Shown: in pieces, positions 9,172 to 18,016 of the stretch
How the letters are laid out: every line of letters starts with the position of its first letter
How positions within the stretch are numbered: position 1 is the first letter of the stretch
Assembly (NCBI GenBank): GCA_021323655.1
Contig: JAJPKO010000065.1
Location: 124,001 to 188,000, forward strand
Reading direction: 5' to 3'
DNA: 64,000 nt
Source of the DNA: Acidobacteriaceae bacterium
GTDB lineage: Bacteria; Acidobacteriota; Terriglobia; Terriglobales; Acidobacteriaceae
Made by a program: the position numbers and the translations under genes
The notes under the pieces: generated by a model
The model's database searches: none
What the model was told of the DNA's origin: nothing
What the model saw: the letters and a program-made list of their open reading frames with translations, nothing else

Positions 9172-10590
9172 TCATCCAGGGTTCCGCATCGAAACAGCCA
9201 TCGGCAGTTGAACCGTCACCGTTGTCCCTGTGCCAGGCTCGCTCTCAATCAAGATTGCCCCACCGGCCGCGTCCACGATTGCCTTACAGATCGAAAGCCC
9301 AAGTCCCGTGCCTCCAGTATTACGGTTGCGCGATGGGTCGCCGCGATAAAACGGCTCGAAAACATGTGGAAGTGCCTCCGGTGGAATGCCGTCCCCTTGA
9401 TCAGAAATCTGTACCTCAGCATGTCCGTTTTCCGACCGCCCGCGGATCGTCACAGTCGTGCCTGCCGCACTGTGCTGTAGGGCATTCAGCAGCAGATTCG
9501 AGAAAAGTAAACTACATTCCTGCTTAGCCACGCGCGCCGCCAAAGTGTCGGATACCGACCGCTCAACACGAATGCCACGAAGGCCAGCGATAGGCTGAAG
9601 CTGTTCCTGTACCTCACAAATCGTCTGGCTCACATCGGTCGTTGCAGAAGTATGCTTCTCCACAGAAGCTTCGACACGTGCCAGGGTAAGCATTCTGCCA
9701 ACAATCTCTTCCATCCGCTCACAGTCGGCCTCACAGCGTGCAAGTCCTGCCTGGTATTCCTCCGCACTGCGCGGCTTCATGCCGAGTAGCTGAAGTGAAG
9801 ACTTCACAACTGCAACCCCCGTCTTCAGTTCGTGCCCGGAATCGCTGATGAAACGCCTCTGCTGCCTGAAAGAGTGTTCCAACCGCTGCAATGCTGCCTC
9901 CAGTGCCTGCACCAGCGGAAAAAGCTCTCTGGTGGCCTTTGCCCGCTCAGATGGCGTGAATTTCCACGAATTGACAGACACACTGGAGGCCTCTGCAGCC
10001 AGTTCATGCAGCGGCGCAAGTCCACGATTCAGCAACCACGCCATCACAGTTCCGGTAATTGCAAGCAACGCTAGGCTCGAGATGGCGTAAAACTGCACCG
10101 TATCAATCACCGCATGCCACACATGCTTCGTAGGCGATCCGTAAATAACTGTGACGTGATGAAGAACTCCGCCACTCGATTCATTTGGGTCTACACTTCG
10201 GAGTCCATGCAGAATCAGCGCCCGGTAGTCTCTGCCGTGAATCGCGAGGGAGAACATGCTGTCGCTCCGTGATGACAGCATCTGCTCCGAGGCGCCATCC
10301 CAGTTTGAGGATCGTCCCAGCACGCGGCCTTTTTCATCGCGCACCTCGTAAATGTCCTCAGGCGGCACGCTCAGGTCCTTCTGGTCCAGCATCACGTTGT
10401 CCGCGGCATCATCAGCGTCCTGCACAGAACCTAACAGCGAATCAGCCCGTCCATGCAACATCACGTCAAATGCGCGAAAGTGGCTGTGCCGTTCATAAAA
10501 CCAGGCCATTCCTGTTACGCATAGTGTAGAAACCAGTTCCACCAGCAAAACTGTTGTGATCAATCTCCGGGTAATCGAATAGGGCTTCAT
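9172..10590 (-). CDS. Sensor histidine kinase (two-component system)
   Basis: A 472-residue membrane kinase. It has a transmembrane helix near residues 11-30, a ~130-residue extracytoplasmic sensor, a second helix around 165-187, a HAMP-like linker, and a dimerisation/phosphoacceptor helix with FISDSGHELKTGV (phosphorylated His about 253). The ATP-binding domain has an N-box (LFSNLLLNALQHS), G1 (DQGDGIPPEA), an F-box region (FEPFYRGD) and G2 (GGTGLGLSI). Its start overlaps the response-regulator stop by 4 bp, so the pair is co-expressed. It converges on the RND efflux operon, making regulation of that pump plausible but unproven. Confidence 0.94.
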   Translation of the reverse strand: MKPYSITRRLITTVLLVELVSTLCVTGMAWFYERHSHFRAFDVMLHGRADSLLGSVQDADDAADNVMLDQKDLSVPPEDIYEVRDEKGRVLGRSSNWDGASEQMLSSRSDSMFSLAIHGRDYRALILHGLRSVDPNESSGGVLHHVTVIYGSPTKHVWHAVIDTVQFYAISSLALLAITGTVMAWLLNRGLAPLHELAAEASSVSVNSWKFTPSERAKATRELFPLVQALEAALQRLEHSFRQQRRFISDSGHELKTGVAVVKSSLQLLGMKPRSAEEYQAGLARCEADCERMEEIVGRMLTLARVEASVEKHTSATTDVSQTICEVQEQLQPIAGLRGIRVERSVSDTLAARVAKQECSLLFSNLLLNALQHSAAGTTVTIRGRSENGHAEVQISDQGDGIPPEALPHVFEPFYRGDPSRNRNTGGTGLGLSICKAIVDAAGGAILIESEPGTGTTVTVQLPMAVSMRNPG

Positions 10591-11261
10591 GCTATGGCGA
10601 GACGGTAACCGCGGCCACGTAACGTCTCAATGCTCGGCTGGCGCAAATCAGCATCGAGCTTCTTCCGAAGGTTTGAGACATGGGCCTCAATCACGTTGGA
10701 ATGGTGCTCCCAGTTATAGTCGTAGAGGTGCTCCAGCAATTCACGCTTTGAAACCACGACTCGAGGCCGGTGAATAAGGTATTCAAGAATGCGGTATTCC
10801 ATCGGAGACAGGTCTATAATCCGCCCTGCGCGCCGCACAGATTGCTCCAACGTGTTCACCTCGATGTCTCCAACCGTAAATACAGGATGTGCAGCTCCTT
10901 TGCCCCGCCGCACAAGCGCCTTGGCACGCGCAAGCAACTCTCCTAAATCAAAAGGCTTGCTCAGGTAATCGTCCGCACCGGCATCCAGCAAATCAATCAC
11001 AGATCGTTTTTCATCTCGCGCCGTAAGCACCAGCACGGGGCTGTTGCTGTTCGACGCCCGCAGTTTCTTCAAAAGGGAAAGTCCGTCGAGCTTCGGCAGC
11101 ATCAGGTCCAGAATGACAAGGTCATAGCACGTGTCTTTCGCCATGTACAGCCCGACTTCGCCATCTTCGGCAATGTCAACAGCAAAGCCAGGCCCATCGC
11201 GCAAAGCTGTGGCTACATTTTCCGCGATCCGCTTTTCGTCTTCCACCAGAAGTACGCGCAT
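10587..11261 (-). CDS. OmpR/PhoB-family response regulator
   Basis: A 224-residue regulator with an N-terminal receiver domain: acidic pocket in VEDEKR, phospho-acceptor Asp52 in VILDLMLPKLDG, and conserved Lys102 in LSKPFD. It is followed by a winged-helix DNA-binding domain (about 125-224) ending in VIEAHVSNLRKKLDAD and ETLRGRGYRLA, the standard OmpR recognition region. It overlaps the downstream kinase gene by 4 bp. Its start is 42 bp from the divergent phosphoribosyltransferase gene, so the two share a very short promoter region. Confidence 0.96.
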   Translation of the reverse strand: MRVLLVEDEKRIAENVATALRDGPGFAVDIAEDGEVGLYMAKDTCYDLVILDLMLPKLDGLSLLKKLRASNSNSPVLVLTARDEKRSVIDLLDAGADDYLSKPFDLGELLARAKALVRRGKGAAHPVFTVGDIEVNTLEQSVRRAGRIIDLSPMEYRILEYLIHRPRVVVSKRELLEHLYDYNWEHHSNVIEAHVSNLRKKLDADLRQPSIETLRGRGYRLAIA

Positions 11262-11303
11262 TGCATTCCAGTCTGCCTCTTCTTAGATTAAGAGGGACTG
11301 AAG

Positions 11304-11981
11304 ATGCCGTCGAGTGCGTTTTCGCGCATCCTAAACCACGTGGAACCATTTCAGAATAGACGCGATGCAGGGCGACGCCTCGCCGAACGCCTGCGCCAGT
11401 ATGCTAATAGAGACGATGTTCTGGTCGCCGGCCTGCTTCGCGGAGGCGTACCGGTCGCCTCCGAAATTGCGCAAAAATTGAATGCCCCTTTGGACGTTCT
11501 GCTGGTGCGGAAACTAGGCGCTCCCGGCCAGCCGGAACTCGCGTTGGGCGCAATTGCTAGTGGCGGAATCCGTGTCCTCGATCATGACCTGATAAGGCAC
11601 ATGGCGTTGACTGAACAACAGGTGGCGGAAATCATCTCGAGAGAAGAAGCAGAGCTGCACCGGCGCGAACATCTCTATGCGGACCTTCGCCCGCAGATCA
11701 CAATACGGGACAAAATCGTGATAGCCGTGGACGATGGCGTAGCAACCGGGGCCAGCATGATGGCCGCAATCTCTGTCCTGCACGCAGCAGGGGCGAAAAA
11801 GGTCGTTGTCGCTGTGCCCGTTGCTCCGCCTCATGCCATACGTGATTTATCATTAGTGGCTCACGAGGTCGTATTCATCAAAACAGCGGATTATTTCCCG
11901 GCAGTAGGCTTCTTCTATCAGGACTTCTCCCAGACCACCGACGAAGAAGTCCGCGAGATTCTCAGGCGGCAGTTGTCGTAA
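11304..11981 (+). CDS. Phosphoribosyltransferase-domain protein
   Basis: A 225-residue protein with the type I phosphoribosyltransferase fold. The PRPP-binding loop VIAVDDGVATGAS lies at about residues 139-151, and LLRGGVPVASEIAQ and VLLVRKLGAPGQPELALGA near the N-terminus match the subgroup often annotated simply as phosphoribosyltransferase. That subgroup is not an assigned nucleobase salvage enzyme, and the substrate cannot be read from the sequence. It is divergent from the response regulator, stands alone, and runs toward polA. A purine-rich AGAGGG lies about 11 nt before the ATG. Confidence 0.85.
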   Translation: MPSSAFSRILNHVEPFQNRRDAGRRLAERLRQYANRDDVLVAGLLRGGVPVASEIAQKLNAPLDVLLVRKLGAPGQPELALGAIASGGIRVLDHDLIRHMALTEQQVAEIISREEAELHRREHLYADLRPQITIRDKIVIAVDDGVATGASMMAAISVLHAAGAKKVVVAVPVAPPHAIRDLSLVAHEVVFIKTADYFPAVGFFYQDFSQTTDEEVREILRRQLS

Positions 11982-12052
11982 CTTCAAGCGCTGCCATGCA
12001 ACCCAACAACCACGAGCACAATGGACGGAATATCCATCTTTAAATCATGCAG

Positions 12053-14812
12053 CTATTTCAAATCCCGCCAGTTTGCCCCAGCACCGCACTCGGCAACAAT
12101 CGGCACCTTCATTTCAATCACATGCTCCATCTCATGCTTCACGAGCGCTAGCACCTCATCAGTTTCAACCTCGGGCACATCGAACAGAAGCTCGTCATGC
12201 ACTTGAAGTGTCATGACTGTCTTCAGCTTCCGTTCAGCCAGTTTGCGATCAATGCGAATCATTGCCAACTTGATCAGATCAGCTGCCGTACCCTGCAAAG
12301 GAGTATTGATGGCAGTACGTTCCGCAAAACCGCGCAGATTGGCGTTGCGGCTCTGAATGTCCGGGATGGGCCGCACTCGCCCAAACAACGTGCGAACGCG
12401 CTGCTCACGGCGTACCTCTTCAAGCATTCGATCAATGTAAGACCGCACACCCTGATAGCGCGCAAAGTATGTTTCGATATAGAGCCGCGCTTCGTGCTGA
12501 TCAATCCCAAGCTGTTGCGCCAGTCCAAACGGCGAAATGCCATAAACAATCCCGAAGTTCACCGCCTTGGCCCGATTGCGTATTTCCTTCGTCATTTTGT
12601 CCGCGGGGACACCAAACACTTCAGACGCTGTCAGGGTATGAATGTCCTCACCTGTCTGATATGCCTTTACCAGCAGCGGATCTTCAGAGAAGTGCGCCAT
12701 CAGCCGCAATTCAATTTGCGAATAATCCGCTGAGAGCAACACGTGCCCAGGCGACGCAATAAACGCCGCGCGAATCTCTCGCCCCAGCTCTGTTTTAATT
12801 GGAATGTTCTGCAGATTTGGATTGGTAGAGGAAAGCCTCCCCGTGGCCGTGCCCACCTGATTGAACGTGGTATGCACTCGCCCTTCGCTGTCGGCCAGCA
12901 GCGGCAAAGTGTCCACATAGTTGGACTTCAGCTTTGCAAGCTGGCGATACTCCAGCACTAGTCGCGGGACCTCATTGTGCTCGGCCAACTCCTCCAGCAC
13001 ATCCTGTGCCGTAGAGACCACCTTCCCTTTGCCATACTTCAGCGGCTTCGGCAGCCCCATCTTGTTAAAAAGCACATCCCCAAGTTGCTTCGGAGAATTG
13101 ATGTTGAACCGATGACCCGACCGCTGATAAATCTCTTCGCCTACTCGGTGGATCTCCACCGACAGGCGCTCGCCCAGTTCTCTTAATACCCCGGAGTCAA
13201 TCCGCACTCCGGCCTTTTCCATGCGTAACAAAATGGGGGCAAGCGGAAGATCAATCGTCTTGTAGACCTCCCCCGTCTGCAACGCATTAACTTCTTCTCG
13301 CAGCACTGGTGTAAGCGCCTGAACAGTGTGCGCAGCTTCCGTGAGTTGCTTTTCTCCTGATTCTTGCAGTGGATGATTGCTGAAGCGCGCCGCAATGTCA
13401 CTCAGCCGGTGCGACATATGCGTTGGATTCACCAGATATGAATAGAGCATCAGGTCGTCCTGCGCACCGCGCAGTGTAACACCATGTGTCTCTAGAGCGC
13501 GCATCGCCCCCTTCAAATCATGCACTCTCTTGATGACCATCGCATCTTCCAGTAGTGCCTTCACTGTATCCAATGGAACCAGCAGAGCACGGCCCGCTTT
13601 TGCACTCACTGCGATAAAGCATTCCTCTTTCCCAGGCGAAGAACATTCTGCCTGCCCTGCAATGTCCAGCAGGGACATCGTCTTTAACTCCGGCTCACGC
13701 TCTACCGCCGATTCCGCTTCCTGTTCGCTTGTCTGCTCCGCAATGGCCGCAATTTCCGACTCTGGCAGCGCCAGCGCAAACCCATTCTGGCGCGCCTTCG
13801 CAATAAACTCGTCGATCTGCTCTGGAGTGGGCTGCAGCACATGCTCTACCTCTTTGTCCGGTACCGTCGGAGCAAGCTCTTTCAGCAGCGTCGTAAATTC
13901 CAGCTCGCTGAAAAGCTGCCGGCATGCATTTACGTCCGGGGCCTGCGTGCGCATCTCATCCAGATTTAATTCCAGCGGCACTTCGCAATGGATCGTCACC
14001 AGCTCTTTGCTCAGCAGGATCGTCTCGCGATTGTTTTCAAGTGACTCGCGATACGTCTTGCGCTTTACTTCTGCCGCGCGTTCCAGGGCTGCTTCAAGGC
14101 TTCCAAATTGTTGAATCAGTTCAACCGAACCTTTGTCGCCAATTCCAGGAGCGCCGGGAATATTGTCAATCGTGTCGCCGCGCAACGCCATCACGTCAAT
14201 CACTTTTTCCGGAGGCACGCCCAGAGTCTCTTCCACCTTCGCGCGATCGAGTATCAAATTGTCCTTGACCGGATTCAGCACCTTCACCCGGTCATTCACA
14301 AGCTGAAGCATGTCCTTGTCATTCGAAACGATATAGACCGGATGACCTTCCTTCGCTGCCTTATGGGCCAGTGTGCCAATCACATCATCTGCTTCAAATC
14401 CCTCAGCCAGCAAAATGGGAATGTGAAACGCCTCCAGCGACCGCCGGATGTACGGCAACTGCTGCAAAAGATCCGGGGGCATTTCTGTGCGGTTGGCCTT
14501 GTACCCTGCATAGTCCACTTCATCAAAGCTCTGCGTTTTGATGTTGAACTTGCGAATGGTACCCATGGCCTTTGCGCGCTCATCCCGAAACACTGGCGTG
14601 CTCGGGTCAAAAATCGCAGCAAGATACTCCGGCTGAAAATCCCGCCGCAGCTTATTGATCATATTTACAAAGACATAGGTCGCCGCTGTCGGTACTCCCG
14701 TGCGGGTGGACATAGGTCTCTGCCGCTGCATCGCGTGATACGCGCGGAAAATGAAGGACATGGAATCGAGCAGGAAGACCGGAGCTTTGGTTGCAGTCGC
14801 AGATGGCATCAC
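12053..14812 (-). CDS. polA: DNA polymerase I with degenerate 3'-5' exonuclease domain
   Basis: A 919-residue Pol I for Okazaki-fragment maturation and repair. The N-terminal 5'-nuclease is intact (VFLLDSMSFIFRAYHAM; EADDVIGTLA; GDTIDNIPGAPGIGDKGSVE at about 200-230). The polymerase domain is intact: DYSQIELRLMAHFSEDP (motif A), RNRAKAVNFGIVYGISPFGL (O-helix) and LQVHDELLFDVP (motif C). The middle domain, about residues 330-530, lacks the proofreading metal ligands. Where E. coli has the Asp-x-Glu motif this protein has LALPESE; the second motif Asp is missing in VHDLKGAMRALE; and the third motif reads EAAHTVQAL. It is thus probably proofreading-negative, as in Taq-type enzymes. The start is the first ATG (14812), with a second ATG directly after. 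Confidence 0.97.
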   Translation of the reverse strand: MMPSATATKAPVFLLDSMSFIFRAYHAMQRQRPMSTRTGVPTAATYVFVNMINKLRRDFQPEYLAAIFDPSTPVFRDERAKAMGTIRKFNIKTQSFDEVDYAGYKANRTEMPPDLLQQLPYIRRSLEAFHIPILLAEGFEADDVIGTLAHKAAKEGHPVYIVSNDKDMLQLVNDRVKVLNPVKDNLILDRAKVEETLGVPPEKVIDVMALRGDTIDNIPGAPGIGDKGSVELIQQFGSLEAALERAAEVKRKTYRESLENNRETILLSKELVTIHCEVPLELNLDEMRTQAPDVNACRQLFSELEFTTLLKELAPTVPDKEVEHVLQPTPEQIDEFIAKARQNGFALALPESEIAAIAEQTSEQEAESAVEREPELKTMSLLDIAGQAECSSPGKEECFIAVSAKAGRALLVPLDTVKALLEDAMVIKRVHDLKGAMRALETHGVTLRGAQDDLMLYSYLVNPTHMSHRLSDIAARFSNHPLQESGEKQLTEAAHTVQALTPVLREEVNALQTGEVYKTIDLPLAPILLRMEKAGVRIDSGVLRELGERLSVEIHRVGEEIYQRSGHRFNINSPKQLGDVLFNKMGLPKPLKYGKGKVVSTAQDVLEELAEHNEVPRLVLEYRQLAKLKSNYVDTLPLLADSEGRVHTTFNQVGTATGRLSSTNPNLQNIPIKTELGREIRAAFIASPGHVLLSADYSQIELRLMAHFSEDPLLVKAYQTGEDIHTLTASEVFGVPADKMTKEIRNRAKAVNFGIVYGISPFGLAQQLGIDQHEARLYIETYFARYQGVRSYIDRMLEEVRREQRVRTLFGRVRPIPDIQSRNANLRGFAERTAINTPLQGTAADLIKLAMIRIDRKLAERKLKTVMTLQVHDELLFDVPEVETDEVLALVKHEMEHVIEMKVPIVAECGAGANWRDLK

Positions 14813-15133
14813 GGTTGAGTCTACCGCTTCTTCCTGCTCTCAGAAACCGGACGAACAATTACTGCCTCGCCCGCAGAGCTAACACAGCAGCATACATATT
14901 CTTCAGCGGCGTCTTTCAGCAAAGATTTTCAGGAAATGCGGCCTGCCAGCAATCCAGCGCGTCTCTTCCAGCTTTTGCTGCGCAAAGCTCAGCCACTGTT
15001 TCAGCTTTCCCGGCAGCCCCTTCTCGACGCTCACATCGCTGCGGGACAGTGCCGATTTCCTATCGGCCTCGTTTAACAAGACCCCAAGGACCTTGCACCT
15101 GCACATCTTGAGTCTACACTGTGCGCCACGCCA
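14813..15133. other. 321-bp gap between ribE and polA
   Basis: This stretch should contain the polA promoter on the minus strand, but I see no convincing -35/-10 pair. It also contains the short open frame described separately at 14903-15106. Confidence 0.4.
14903..15106 (-). CDS. Hypothetical small protein directly after ribE (uncertain)
   Basis: A 67-codon frame starting at ATG 15106 with no clear Shine-Dalgarno site. I do not recognise the product. It is basic and helical-looking (KGLPGKLKQWLSFAQQKLEE; IAGRPHFLKIFAERRR). Third codon positions are G/C-rich as in neighbouring genes, which favours a real or recently real coding segment. The frame is the same as ribE and stays open from the ribE TGA onward, so it could be a separate small gene, a remnant of a longer ribE reading frame, or chance. 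Confidence 0.3.
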   Translation of the reverse strand: MCRCKVLGVLLNEADRKSALSRSDVSVEKGLPGKLKQWLSFAQQKLEETRWIAGRPHFLKIFAERRR

Positions 15134-15799
15134 TCAATAGCCGTTCGCAATCAGATACTCAAGTGTGAGCTCAAATTCTGCTTCCTTTTTCTGCTGGCGC
15201 TGCTCAAAAAACCTGAGCATCACATCGGCTTCCAGATTCACCGGCACCCCCGGCGAAAGCGTATACAGATTGGTGTGCGCATACGTATGTGGAATGATGG
15301 CAATGGTCACCGTTTTGCCATCAAACTTCGCGACCGTCAGGCTAATGCCCTCAATCGCAATGGAGCCTTTTTCAATCACATAGCGGGCCACGTTTTCTGG
15401 AACAGAAACCCGCAGCCACCAGTCAGTCGTCGCCACATCAGCTTCAGCCGCAACGGGCTCCAGAGACAGGACGGTCCCCGTCGCATCCACATGCCCCTGC
15501 ACCACATGTCCGCCCAACGGAGTGCCCGCCGGCGTGGGTAGCTCAAGATTCACTACAGCACCTGCTTTGAGCTGTGCAAGCGAAGTGCGGGCCACGGTCT
15601 CCGCCGCAAGGTCCGCATGGAACAGCGGAGGTTCTACAGAAATATCCAGCGCCGTCAGGCATACACCGCTTACAGCTACTGAATCGCCCGTGCGCAGGCG
15701 CTCCGCAATCCCCGGCGCTGAGATGGCAATGCGCTTTGTGCCCGCGCGGTCTTCTACACTCAGAATCGTTCCTGTCGTTTCAATCAGCCCGGTAAACAT
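15134..15799 (-). CDS. ribE: Riboflavin synthase, alpha chain
   Basis: A 221-residue enzyme that dismutates two 6,7-dimethyl-8-ribityllumazine molecules to riboflavin. The start MFTGLIETTGTI is the canonical N-terminus, and the protein has two lumazine-binding repeats (about 1-97 and 98-200). Characteristic segments are SVAVSGVCLT, GGHVVQGHVDATG and GSIAIEGISLTV, plus a C-terminal trimerisation helix ending LEYLIANGY. An upstream in-frame codon at 15817 is less likely because it lies further inside ribD. The gene overlaps the end of ribD by 16 bp, so both riboflavin genes are in one transcript. Confidence 0.96.
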   Translation of the reverse strand: MFTGLIETTGTILSVEDRAGTKRIAISAPGIAERLRTGDSVAVSGVCLTALDISVEPPLFHADLAAETVARTSLAQLKAGAVVNLELPTPAGTPLGGHVVQGHVDATGTVLSLEPVAAEADVATTDWWLRVSVPENVARYVIEKGSIAIEGISLTVAKFDGKTVTIAIIPHTYAHTNLYTLSPGVPVNLEADVMLRFFEQRQQKKEAEFELTLEYLIANGY

Positions 15800-16926
15800 A
15801 GCTGCTCCTGGTGCCACGGGTTTTGAAGATATGCTTCAAATCGAAAATCGCTTTCTATCGCTTTCCACGTGATGCGCTGCAGTGCTTCCCGGATTCGCAC
15901 ATTCTCTATAAATATAGGCACTCCTTCGTCGCCGATAACAACAGGAGCATAGAAAAGGCTGAGCTTATCCACAGCATTGTCATGGATCGCAGCGCTGTTC
16001 AGGTGTGCCCCGCCTTCCAGCAGCAAGTTTAGGATGCGCATCTGCCCCAATCGCTCAAGCACAGCGCTAAGAGAAACACGCCCGTTTTTCTCTGCAACCC
16101 GCTCCACTCGAACACCGCTGTCTTCAAGCACATGCTGTTTTTCATCAGAAGCTGCGTCTGTACAAAACACCAGCAAGTCCTCTTTCGCCGTCTCTACAAG
16201 TTTTGAGAAGGTCGGCAGCCGCAAGGTGGAATCCAGCACCACACGCTGCAATGGCCGGCGCCGCGGCAAACCACTTCTGTCCGTAAGCAGAGGATCATCC
16301 GCCAGCACAGTTCCAACGCCAGTCATGATCGCATCTGAAGCGTGCCGCATCTGCTGAACAACAGCACGCGAAGCCTCACTCGTAATGTAGTAAGGCTTCC
16401 TTGCTCCTACACTTCCCGGCGCAGGCGCAATCCGCCCATCCAGTGAAACTCCGGCCTTGAGCGTGACAAATGGCAGCCCGGTGCGAATGTGCTTCGCAAA
16501 ACCATCATTCATCGCACGCGCGTCATCACACAGCACACCAACATCTACTGAAATTCCCGCTGCACGCAGTTTTTCAATTCCCTGTCCGTTGACCGCAGGA
16601 TTCGGATCGCCCGTCGCAACCACAACGCGTGCAACACCTGCACGAATCAGAGCGTCTGCGCATGGCCCTGTGCGCCCCTGATGCGGGCAAGGCTCCAGGG
16701 TGACGTAAGCAGTCGCTCCCCGCGCCTTCTCAGCAGCCTGTTTCAATGCCACAATTTCGGCGTGGTCCAGCTCGTCATAGATATGAAAACCCTCGCCAGC
16801 AACGGTTCCGTCGCGTTGCACCAGAACACATCCAACAGCAGGATTGGGTGACGACACTCCAACCGATTGCTGCGCCAGATCCAGCGCGCGCCTCATCCAG
16901 CAAATGTCTTCCTGCATCGAGATCAC
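15784..16926 (-). CDS. ribD: Bifunctional riboflavin deaminase/reductase
   Basis: A 380-residue bifunctional enzyme for two early riboflavin steps. The N-terminal zinc deaminase domain has the cytidine-deaminase-type motifs LDHAEIVAL and LEPCPHQGRTGPCADALI. The C-terminal NADPH reductase domain (about 150-375) has FVTLKAGVSLDGRIA, TGVGTVLADDPLLTDR and LNLLLEGGAHLN. Translation can start at GTG 16926, which overlaps the ftsY stop as GTGA, or at ATG 16917; neither has a strong ribosome site. It lies between ftsY and ribE in one operon. Confidence 0.96.
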   Translation of the reverse strand: MISMQEDICWMRRALDLAQQSVGVSSPNPAVGCVLVQRDGTVAGEGFHIYDELDHAEIVALKQAAEKARGATAYVTLEPCPHQGRTGPCADALIRAGVARVVVATGDPNPAVNGQGIEKLRAAGISVDVGVLCDDARAMNDGFAKHIRTGLPFVTLKAGVSLDGRIAPAPGSVGARKPYYITSEASRAVVQQMRHASDAIMTGVGTVLADDPLLTDRSGLPRRRPLQRVVLDSTLRLPTFSKLVETAKEDLLVFCTDAASDEKQHVLEDSGVRVERVAEKNGRVSLSAVLERLGQMRILNLLLEGGAHLNSAAIHDNAVDKLSLFYAPVVIGDEGVPIFIENVRIREALQRITWKAIESDFRFEAYLQNPWHQEQLCLPG

Positions 16927-17888
16927 ACGCCAAGCAGCGAATCCACAAACGCGCCGCTGTCAAACGGAAGAATGTCTTCCAGCTTTTCGCCCACGCCTAC
17001 ATAGCGCACCGGCAGCTTCAGCTCACGCGCAATCGCAACCGCAATGCCGCCTTTTGCTGTGCCGTCCAGCTTCGTAAGCACAATGCCCGTTACACCAGCC
17101 GACTCGGTAAACAGCCGTGCCTGCTGCAAACCGTTCTGGCCAGTTGTCGCATCCATTACCAACAGCACCTCATGCGGAGCATCCGGAATAATGCGCTGCG
17201 TAGTACGCCGCATTTTGTCCAGCTCTGACATCAGACCGCCCTTGGTATGCAGGCGGCCTGCCGTATCCACAATCAGTACATCATTGGCACGGGCCTTCGC
17301 CGCCTGCAGCGAGTCGAACAGCACTGCCGAGGGGTCGCCTCCCTGACGGCCTTTGACCATCTCTACCCCACTACGCTGGCTCCAGACCTCGAGTTGTTCG
17401 ATCGCCGCAGCGCGGAAGGTGTCCGCCGCACACAGCAGCACAGTCTTCCCCTGCCTGCGATAATACGCAGCCAGCTTACCGCTTGTTGTGGTTTTGCCGG
17501 TGGCGTTCACGCCCACCATCATAATCACCGCCGGAGGAGATGGCACAAAAGGAGCAGGCCGTTGCTGCTCATCCAGAATGCCTCTGATCTGCTCTTTAAG
17601 CAGGGACTTCAACTCTGCGCCGTCGCGAATCTGCTGGCGCTTGGCGCGCTCGCGCAGGTTCTCAAGAATTTCATTCGTGGTGGTCACGCCAAGATCGGAA
17701 GCCAGCAGGCTCATCTCCAAATCTTCCAGTGCCGACTCGTCTACCTCGCGCGTCATTGCCATGACGCTTTCAATCCGCTCGCTCAGGCTTTCGCGCGTGC
17801 GCGTGACTGCCTGCTTCATGCGGTCGAATATACTTTTCTTTTCGGGTTCTTCAGCCTCTTTCAGGCTGCCAAAGAGTGTTTGAATCAT
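16923..17888 (-). CDS. ftsY: Signal recognition particle receptor FtsY
   Basis: A 321-residue SRP-receptor GTPase that docks ribosome-SRP complexes at the inner membrane. It has a short acidic N-terminus (no long E. coli-type A domain), a helical N domain (about 20-110) and the G domain with GVNATGKT (126-133), DTFRAAAIEQL, DTAGR and LTKLDGTAKGG. The family C-terminus YVGVGEKLEDILPFD is present. Its stop overlaps the ribD start, placing it first in the ftsY-ribD-ribE run. Confidence 0.97.
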   Translation of the reverse strand: MIQTLFGSLKEAEEPEKKSIFDRMKQAVTRTRESLSERIESVMAMTREVDESALEDLEMSLLASDLGVTTTNEILENLRERAKRQQIRDGAELKSLLKEQIRGILDEQQRPAPFVPSPPAVIMMVGVNATGKTTTSGKLAAYYRRQGKTVLLCAADTFRAAAIEQLEVWSQRSGVEMVKGRQGGDPSAVLFDSLQAAKARANDVLIVDTAGRLHTKGGLMSELDKMRRTTQRIIPDAPHEVLLVMDATTGQNGLQQARLFTESAGVTGIVLTKLDGTAKGGIAVAIARELKLPVRYVGVGEKLEDILPFDSGAFVDSLLGV

Positions 17889-17981
17889 GGAATATACCGC
17901 TCAATTCAAGTGTAGCAATCCCATCCTTGTATTTTGCGCATTTCTCAGCCGTCATCCTTGTTTCTGTGCATTTTGTGATGA

Positions 17982-18016
17982 GCCATCCTGAGCAAAGGGA
18001 GCGAAGTCAAAGGACC
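17982..18016. repeat. REP-like element
   Basis: GCCATCCTGAGCAAAGGGAG followed by CGAAGTC resembles the widespread intergenic motif CATYCTGAGCGAAGCGAAG. A related copy occurs in this window at 44238-44268. It overlaps the end of the damaged gene at 18007-18716. Confidence 0.5.
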
